This document shows positions 1 through 5,878 of a stretch of 5,878 nt of DNA, piece by piece. The stretch covers positions 1-5,878 of the forward strand of contig CAXTNC010000193.1 in assembly GCA_964245495.1 (NCBI GenBank), read 5' to 3'. Numbering within the stretch: the stretch's first letter is position 1; each line of letters starts with the position of its first letter. Position numbers and translations under genes: made by a program. The DNA comes from LMUY01 sp964245495 (lineage in GTDB: Bacteria; Pseudomonadota; Alphaproteobacteria; Acetobacterales; Acetobacteraceae). Under the pieces are notes generated by a model, which worked only from the letters and a program-made list of their open reading frames with translations, was not told the origin of the DNA and did not search any database.

Positions 1-521
1 TCGGGCGACACGTTCAGCGCCACGCCGTGCCAGCTCACCCAGCGGGTCACCCGCACGCCGATCGCGGCGATCTTGCTGTCTCCGCCCGCCCCGTCCGCCA
101 CCCAGATGCCGACCCGGCCCGTCCGCCGCTCGCCGCGCACGTTGAACTGGCCGAGGGCGCGGATCAGCCACTCCTCCAGGCCCCAGACGTAGGCCCGCAC
201 GTCCCGCGCGGCCACGGCGCCATGCGGCCGGGCCAGGTCCAGCATGACGTAGGCGGTGCGCTGGCCGGGGCCGTGGTAGGTCCATTGGCCGCCGCGCCCG
301 GCCGCGAAGGTCGGCAGCCCCGCCGGGTTGAGCAGGTCGGCGGGCAGGGCGCTGGTGCCGGCGGTGTAGAGCGCCGGGTGCTCCAGCAGCCACACGGCCT
401 CGTCCGCGTCGCCGGCGCGGATGGCGGCGGCGTGCGCCTGCATGGCGGCCAGCGCCGCGCCGTACGGCACGGGCGCGTCCGAGATGCGCCAGGCGGGAGA
501 GATTGATGCGGCGGCGTCCAT
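1..521 (-). CDS. lipB: Octanoyl-[acyl-carrier-protein]:protein N-octanoyltransferase LipB, partial (C-terminus beyond left edge)
   Basis: LipB transfers octanoyl groups from acyl carrier protein to lysines of lipoyl domains (E2 subunits, GcvH), the first step of cytoplasmic lipoate synthesis; LipA then inserts sulfur. I translated the minus strand by hand. The first 173 residues are present, beginning MDAAASISPAWRISD. Family signatures are WLLEHPALYTAGTSA (about 44-58), RGGQWTYHGPGQR (76-88, the conserved substrate-pocket block) and SKIAAIGVRVTRWVSWHGVALNV (149-171), where Lys150 corresponds to the catalytic lysine. The catalytic cysteine motif lies further downstream and is outside the window; about 40-60 residues are missing judging by usual family length. 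The start is well fixed: an in-frame TAG (525-527, read on the minus strand) lies two codons upstream of the ATG at 521, so no longer form is possible. No strong Shine-Dalgarno is visible, only a GGA-containing stretch. The gene is divergent from tRNA-Leu, 21 bp away. Confidence 0.95.
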   Translation of the reverse strand, partial: MDAAASISPAWRISDAPVPYGAALAAMQAHAAAIRAGDADEAVWLLEHPALYTAGTSALPADLLNPAGLPTFAAGRGGQWTYHGPGQRTAYVMLDLARPHGAVAARDVRAYVWGLEEWLIRALGQFNVRGERRTGRVGIWVADGAGGDSKIAAIGVRVTRWVSWHGVALNVSP

Positions 522-531
522 CGGCTATGGT
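503..531 (+). promoter_or_regulatory. Candidate sigma-70-type promoter for tRNA-Leu
   Basis: TTGATG (503-508) and TATGGT (526-531) are separated by exactly 17 bp, and each matches 4 of 6 consensus bases. The predicted transcription start is near 538, only about 5 nt before the mature tRNA 5' end at 543. The element covers the lipB start codon (519-521) on the opposite strand. It was found by eye; the spacing and position are good, but 4/6 matches also occur by chance. Confidence 0.5.
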
Positions 532-542
532 TCCGTCACGCT

Positions 543-625
543 GCGGCCGTGGCGAAATGGTAGACGCGCAAGCTTGAGGTGCTTGTGGGGGAAACCCTGT
601 GGAAGTTCGAGTCTTCTCGGCCGCA
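543..625 (+). tRNA. tRNA-Leu, anticodon GAG
   Basis: A complete class II tRNA folds by hand. The acceptor stem is GCGGCCG (543-549) with CGGCCGC (618-624), all seven pairs Watson-Crick, with discriminator A625. The D arm contains the usual AATGGTAGAC. The anticodon stem CAAGC/GCTTG is perfectly paired around loop TTGAGGT, giving anticodon GAG at 576-578, which reads CUC and CUU leucine codons. A long variable arm (GGG GAAA CCC core, about 587-597), typical of tRNA-Leu, precedes the T arm GGAAG-TTCGAGT-CTTCT, which closes with one G-U pair. The 3' CCA is not encoded (ATT follows the acceptor stem), so it must be added after transcription. There is no recognisable intrinsic terminator between this gene and maeB. 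Confidence 0.96.
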
Positions 626-704
626 TTCCGTCCCCTGCCATGTCCTCCCCTCGGGTTGCATCGCGCGCCGCTCCGTCCGTAACTGAACGGCAACAGGGAG
701 CGAG
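626..704 (+). other. tRNA-Leu/maeB intergenic spacer with no clear terminator
   Basis: This 79-bp spacer has no GC-rich hairpin followed by a T-run. The only inverted repeat I see is a 4-bp one, CCGT/ACGG around AACTGA (677-690), too weak for a terminator. TTGCAT (656-661) could be a -35 element, but no acceptable -10 lies 16-18 bp downstream of it. The maeB ribosome binding site is at the 3' end. The spacer therefore leaves open either read-through from the tRNA promoter or a maeB promoter that I cannot recognise. Confidence 0.5.
695..700 (+). promoter_or_regulatory. Ribosome binding site of maeB
   Basis: AGGGAG ends 4 nt before the ATG at 705 and 10 nt before a second in-frame ATG at 711. 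Both spacings are off the optimum, so the site does not decide between protein starts MAMDEDF and MDEDF; the two differ by only two residues. Confidence 0.7.
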
Positions 705-2984
<2,280 letters not shown>

Positions 2985-3022
2985 GCCGGGGCTTTGCCCT
3001 CTATTCCCTTATGATCAGGTGT

Positions 3023-3044
3023 CCAGAGGACGGCCGTCCTCTGG
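3023..3044. repeat. 22-bp perfect palindrome, first hairpin of the maeB-galU spacer
   Basis: CCAGAGGACGG is followed directly by its exact reverse complement CCGTCCTCTGG. As RNA it would form a 9-bp stem with a GGCC loop. It is followed by a G-run (3046-3050) rather than T's, so it is not a canonical intrinsic terminator. It may act as a factor-assisted terminator, a 3'-end stabiliser of the maeB mRNA, or part of a dispersed repeat. Confidence 0.75.
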
Positions 3045-3048
3045 TGGG

Positions 3049-3084
3049 GGCCGGGGCAAGGCCCCGGCCTTGGCCTGCCAAGGC
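3049..3084 (+). terminator. Two overlapping GC-rich hairpins, probable transcription terminator/mRNA 3'-end structure after maeB
   Basis: GGCCGGGGC (3049-3057) and GCCCCGGCC (3061-3069) form a 9-bp stem with an AAG loop. GCCTTGG (3067-3073) and GCCTTGG's complement CCAAGGC (3078-3084) form a 7-bp stem with loop CCTG. The two structures share bases 3067-3069, so they cannot both form completely. The second is followed by TTGATGG, a poor U-tract. The position directly after maeB and before an independently organised galU cluster suggests termination, but the missing T-run makes the mechanism uncertain. Confidence 0.55.
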
Positions 3085-3144
3085 TTGATGGCCGGGCGGC
3101 GGCGTGCGACCACTCGCCCAATCAAGAATCGCCGCTCCAGCCTC

Positions 3145-3149
3145 AAGGT
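3145..3149 (+). promoter_or_regulatory. Ribosome binding site of galU
   Basis: AAGGT lies 5 nt before the ATG at 3155. It decides the start against an in-frame upstream ATG at 3104, which would add 17 residues (MRPLAQSRIAAPASRFD) unlike any GalU N-terminus and has no Shine-Dalgarno sequence. Confidence 0.7.
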
Positions 3150-3154
3150 TTGAC

Positions 3155-4051
3155 ATGAAGCCACTGCGCAAGGCCGTCCTCCCCGTCGCAGGCCTCGGCA
3201 CGCGCTTCCTGCCCGCCACCAAGGCGACGGCCAAGGAGATGCTGCCGGTCGTCGACAAGCCGCTGATCCAGTACGCCGTGGAGGAGGCCCGCGCCGCCGG
3301 GATCGAGCAGTTCTGCATGGTGACGGGCCGCGGCAAGACCGGCCTGGTCGAGCACTTCGACATCGCCTTCGAGCTGGAAGCCAACCTCAAGGAGCGCGGC
3401 AAGACCGAGATGATGGCCATGCTGCGGGACATGGCGGTGCAGCCCGGCTCCATCGCCACCGTGCGCCAGCAGGTGCCGCTGGGCCTGGGCCACGCCATCT
3501 GGTGCGCCCGCTCCTTCATCGGCGACGACCCGTTCGCCATCCTGCTGCCGGACGACCTGGTGCTGTCGAAAACCCCTTGCCTCAAGCAGCTCGCCGGCGC
3601 CTACAACGAGACCGGCGGCAACGTCGTCGCCGTGGCGGAGGTGCCGCGCGACCAGACCAACAAGTACGGCATCCTGGACGTGGGCGCCGATGACGGCCGG
3701 CTGGTGGAGGTCCGCGGCCTGGTCGAGAAGCCGGACCCGGCGTCAGCCCCTTCCAACCTGTCCATCATCGGCCGCTACGTGCTGATGCCGCAGGTCGTGG
3801 AGCACCTGAGCAAGATGGACCGCGGCGCCGGCAACGAGGTGCAGCTGACGGACGCGATGGCCAAGATGATCGGCCAGGTGCCGTTCCACGGCCTGCGCTA
3901 CGAGGGCGAGCGGTTCGACTGCGGCGACAAGGCCGGCTTCCTGGAAGCGCAGATCGCCTTCGCCCTGCAGCGCCCGGACCTGCGCGACGCCGTCCGCGCG
4001 TTCCTGACCAAGTACCAGGAGGTGCCCAATGGCGTTCCAGCACACGTTTGA
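3155..4051 (+). CDS. galU: UTP-glucose-1-phosphate uridylyltransferase (UDP-glucose pyrophosphorylase)
   Basis: GalU makes UDP-glucose and pyrophosphate from UTP and glucose-1-phosphate in the cytoplasm, supplying exopolysaccharide, lipopolysaccharide, cellulose and trehalose synthesis. The 298-residue length is normal for bacterial GalU. The protein is a single nucleotidyltransferase fold: the nucleotide-binding signature GLGTRFLPATKATAKEMLPV covers 13-32, followed by DKPLIQYAVEEA (34-45), VPLGLGHAIWCA (107-118), the metal-binding LLPDD (130-134), GLVEKPDP (188-195, with Lys192 expected to contact substrate phosphate), GRYVL (206-210), GNEVQLTDA (226-234) and FDCGDKAGF (254-262). All expected motifs are intact. 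The start at 3155 gives the standard N-terminus MKPLRKAVLPVAG. The 3' end overlaps the next gene by 23 nt in a different frame and carries that gene's ribosome binding site, which implies co-transcription and probably coupled translation. Confidence 0.97.
   Translation: MKPLRKAVLPVAGLGTRFLPATKATAKEMLPVVDKPLIQYAVEEARAAGIEQFCMVTGRGKTGLVEHFDIAFELEANLKERGKTEMMAMLRDMAVQPGSIATVRQQVPLGLGHAIWCARSFIGDDPFAILLPDDLVLSKTPCLKQLAGAYNETGGNVVAVAEVPRDQTNKYGILDVGADDGRLVEVRGLVEKPDPASAPSNLSIIGRYVLMPQVVEHLSKMDRGAGNEVQLTDAMAKMIGQVPFHGLRYEGERFDCGDKAGFLEAQIAFALQRPDLRDAVRAFLTKYQEVPNGVPAHV
4017..4023 (+). promoter_or_regulatory. Consensus Shine-Dalgarno for the phosphomannomutase gene, inside galU
   Basis: AGGAGGT is a full match to the anti-Shine-Dalgarno complement and sits 5 nt before the ATG at 4029, within the last codons of galU (Tyr-Gln-Glu-Val). 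It is the strongest ribosome binding site in the window and firmly supports the overlapping start. Confidence 0.9.
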
Positions 4052-5438
4052 TCCCACCTCGCTGCGGGAGTACGACATCCGCGGCGTCGTCGGCCGCACG
4101 CTGCACCCGGCGGACGCCCACGCCATCGGCCGCTGCTTCGGCTCCATCCTGGCGCGCGCCGGCGGCAAGACGGTCGCGGTGGGCTACGACGGCCGCCTGT
4201 CCTCGCCCTCCCTGGAGCCGGAGCTGGTGCGCGGCCTGCAGGCGTGCGGGCTGGAGGTGCTGCGGGTCGGGCTGTGCCCGACGCCCATGCTGTACTACGC
4301 GGCCTTCACGCAAGAAACCGCCGGCGCCGTCATGGTCACCGGCAGCCACAACCCGCCCGACTACAACGGCTTCAAGATGATGCTCGGCCGCAAGCCGTTC
4401 TTCGGCCCCCAGATCCAGCAGGTCGGCGCCATGGCCGCCGCCGGGGACGTGGTGGCCGAGGCCCCGGGCCGCGTGCGGGACGTGGACGTGGCGGCGGACT
4501 ACGTGGCCCGTCTGCTGAGCGACTGGGACGGCGGCGACCGCATCAGCACCGTGGTGTGGGACAACGGCAACGGCGCGGCGGGCGAAGTGCTGCAGCGCCT
4601 GGTCCGCACCCTGCCGGGCCGCCACACGGTGCTGAACGGCGACATCGACGGCACCTTCCCGGCCCACCACCCCGACCCCACGGTGCCCAAGAACCTGGAG
4701 CAGCTGATCGCGGCGGTGCGCGAGCAGGGCGCTGACCTCGGCATCGCCTTCGACGGCGACGCCGACCGCATCGGCGTGGTGGACGACAAAGGCGCCATGC
4801 TGTTCGGCGACCAGCTGCTGGTGGTGCTGGCGCGCGACGTGCTGAAGTCCCATCCCAAGGGCACGGTCATCGCCGACGTGAAGGCGAGCCAGGTGCTGTT
4901 CGACGAGGTGGCGCGCGCGGGCGGCACGCCGCTGATGTGGAAGACTGGCCACTCGCTCATCAAGGCCAAGATGGCCGACACCAACTCCCCGCTGGCGGGC
5001 GAGATGAGCGGCCACGTGTTCTTCGCCGACAAGTGGTACGGCTTCGACGACGCGCTGTACGCCTCCGTCCGGCTGCTCGGCATCCTCGCCCGCCTGCCCG
5101 GCAAGCTGTCCGCCGTGCGCGAGGCGCTGCCCCACGTCATCAACACGCCGGAGCTGCGCTTCGACTGTCCGGACACCCGCAAGTTCGCCGTGATCGAGGA
5201 GGTGGCGGCCCGGCTGAAGCAGTCCGGCGCCACCGTCGCCGACATCGACGGCGTGCGGGTGGCGACGGAGGACGGCTGGTGGCTGCTGCGCGCCTCCAAC
5301 ACCCAGGCGGTGCTGGTGGCGCGCTGCGAGGCGACCAGCGGGCCGGGCCTGGAGCGGCTGAAGGCGGCGCTGTCCGAGCAGCTGGCCGCCTCCGGCCTGG
5401 CCGCGCCCGACTTCTCCGGCGCCAACGCCGGGCATTGA
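4029..5438 (+). CDS. Phosphomannomutase/phosphoglucomutase (AlgC-like alpha-D-phosphohexomutase)
   Basis: This enzyme interconverts the 6- and 1-phosphates of glucose and mannose in the cytoplasm via a phosphoserine enzyme and a bisphosphate intermediate, supplying glucose-1-phosphate to GalU and mannose-1-phosphate to GDP-mannose synthesis. Its 469 residues are close to Pseudomonas AlgC (about 463). Motifs occur in family order: FREYDIRG-type N-terminus (LREYDIRGVVG, 12-22), the active-site serine loop VTGSHNPPDYNGFK (103-116, Ser106), the magnesium loop FDGDADRIG (241-249, Asp242/244/246), the sugar-selecting loop GEMSGH (324-329) and the C-terminal phosphate-binding loop RASNTQAVLVARCEA (421-435). 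The GEMSGH loop fits the dual-specificity PMM/PGM subgroup rather than GlmM (phosphoglucosamine mutase); sequence alone does not fix the preferred sugar, so no symbol is assigned (algC, manB and pgm are all in use). It overlaps galU by 23 nt and ends 13 nt before pyrF. Confidence 0.95.
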   Translation: MAFQHTFDPTSLREYDIRGVVGRTLHPADAHAIGRCFGSILARAGGKTVAVGYDGRLSSPSLEPELVRGLQACGLEVLRVGLCPTPMLYYAAFTQETAGAVMVTGSHNPPDYNGFKMMLGRKPFFGPQIQQVGAMAAAGDVVAEAPGRVRDVDVAADYVARLLSDWDGGDRISTVVWDNGNGAAGEVLQRLVRTLPGRHTVLNGDIDGTFPAHHPDPTVPKNLEQLIAAVREQGADLGIAFDGDADRIGVVDDKGAMLFGDQLLVVLARDVLKSHPKGTVIADVKASQVLFDEVARAGGTPLMWKTGHSLIKAKMADTNSPLAGEMSGHVFFADKWYGFDDALYASVRLLGILARLPGKLSAVREALPHVINTPELRFDCPDTRKFAVIEEVAARLKQSGATVADIDGVRVATEDGWWLLRASNTQAVLVARCEATSGPGLERLKAALSEQLAASGLAAPDFSGANAGH

Positions 5439-5451
5439 CCGACGAACCGGT

Positions 5452-5878
5452 ATGAGCCGCGTCCCGGCCCGCATGGAGGACCGGCTGATCGTGGCGCTCG
5501 ACGTGCCGGGGCTGGACGACGCCCGCCGGCTGGTGGCGGCGCTGGACGGGGTGGTGTCGTTCTACAAGCTCGGCATGTGGCTGCTGTTCCAGCCCGGCGC
5601 CGACGCCCTGGCCGCCGAGCTGCTGCGGGACGGGCGGCAGCTGTTCCTGGACCACAAGCTGCACGACATCAGCGAGACGGTGCGCCACGGCGCCGCGTCC
5701 ATCGCCCGCCGCGGCGCCCGCTTCCTGACCGTGCACGCCGAGCCGCAGGTGATGCGCGCCGCGGTGGCGGGGGCCGCCGGGTCCGGCCTGGGCGTGCTGG
5801 CGGTCACGGTGCTGACCAGCCTGGACGATGCGGCGCTGCGGGACGCTGGCTATGCCGTGGACGTGCAGACCCTCGTGC
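5452..5878 (+). CDS. pyrF: Orotidine 5'-phosphate decarboxylase, partial (C-terminus beyond right edge)
   Basis: PyrF decarboxylates orotidine monophosphate to UMP, the last step of de novo pyrimidine synthesis, in the cytoplasm. I translated it by hand: 142 complete residues are present of an expected 230 or so. RLIVALDVPGLDDA (11-24) carries the substrate-binding Asp17, SFYKLGM (36-42) carries Lys39, and LFLDHKLHDISETV (64-77) carries the catalytic Asp67-Lys69-Asp72 array (D-x-K-x-x-D). TVLTSLDD (119-126) is the conserved following strand. The common DIPNT sequence after the array is DISET here, outside the catalytic residues. The start at ATG 5452 lies 13 nt after the mutase stop and has no evident Shine-Dalgarno; an in-frame ATG at 5473 (Met8) would also keep all motifs and has no better ribosome binding site. 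The reading frame is open to the window edge. Likely in an operon with galU and the mutase. Confidence 0.95.
   Translation, partial: MSRVPARMEDRLIVALDVPGLDDARRLVAALDGVVSFYKLGMWLLFQPGADALAAELLRDGRQLFLDHKLHDISETVRHGAASIARRGARFLTVHAEPQVMRAAVAGAAGSGLGVLAVTVLTSLDDAALRDAGYAVDVQTLV

Larger units (their letters stand above)
2985..3154. other. maeB/galU intergenic region: hairpin cluster followed by galU leader
   Basis: This 170-bp non-coding spacer contains three consecutive inverted repeats (3023-3044, 3049-3069, 3067-3084) and then a leader of about 70 bp for galU. AAGAAT (3124-3129) loosely resembles a -10 element, but there is no matching -35 at 16-18 bp. TTGATG (3085-3090) resembles a -35, but no -10 lies at the right distance. 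A galU promoter is expected here, yet I cannot place it. Confidence 0.6.

Noticed and set aside
27..506. A plus-strand open frame of 159 codons over the lipB region
   Set aside because: The minus-strand translation gives clear LipB motifs (RGGQ.TYHGPGQ, SKIAAIGVRV), so this is its shadow.
3085..3129. A galU promoter from TTGATG (3085-3090) and AAGAAT (3124-3129)
   Set aside because: The spacing is 33 bp, far outside the 16-18 bp required, and no alternative partner hexamer is visible for either element.
3104..3154. An upstream extension of galU starting at ATG 3104
   Set aside because: The 17 extra residues are not GalU-like and lack a ribosome binding site, whereas ATG 3155 has AAGGT at 5 nt and gives the normal N-terminus.
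3765..5474. A minus-strand open frame of 569 codons opposite galU and the mutase
   Set aside because: Same low-complexity shadow composition. It is explained by codon bias of the two real genes on the plus strand and has no ribosome binding site or domain.

Overview
The window is GC-rich DNA (roughly 70% by eye) from a probable alphaproteobacterium, most likely Rhodospirillales and perhaps Acetobacteraceae. That placement is an inference from the style of the proteins and from the hairpin-rich spacer at 2985-3154; it was not tested by any search. Every gene belongs to core metabolism. I see no transposase, integrase, CRISPR array, toxin-antitoxin pair, phage gene or compositional island, and no undescribed system.

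Layout. On the minus strand, positions 1-521 hold the N-terminal three quarters of lipB (octanoyltransferase), cut by the left edge. Only 21 bp away, on the plus strand, is a tRNA-Leu with anticodon GAG (543-625); its best promoter candidate lies across the lipB start codon. After 79 bp without a visible terminator comes maeB (705-2984), a full-length malic enzyme fused to a phosphotransacetylase-like domain whose catalytic Ser-Arg pair appears to be lost. A 170-bp spacer (2985-3154) carries three consecutive inverted repeats and separates maeB from the next transcription unit. That unit runs galU (3155-4051), a phosphomannomutase/phosphoglucomutase gene (4029-5438, overlapping galU by 23 nt with an ideal Shine-Dalgarno sequence inside galU), and pyrF (from 5452, cut by the right edge).

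How the genes fit together. The phosphohexomutase makes glucose-1-phosphate (and mannose-1-phosphate), GalU joins glucose-1-phosphate to UTP to give UDP-glucose, and PyrF makes UMP, the precursor of UTP. The downstream cluster therefore links nucleotide-sugar supply to pyrimidine synthesis. MaeB converts malate to pyruvate at the TCA/gluconeogenesis branch point, and LipB supplies the lipoyl cofactor needed by pyruvate and 2-oxoglutarate dehydrogenases. The link between lipB and maeB is only thematic, because the two genes lie on opposite strands.
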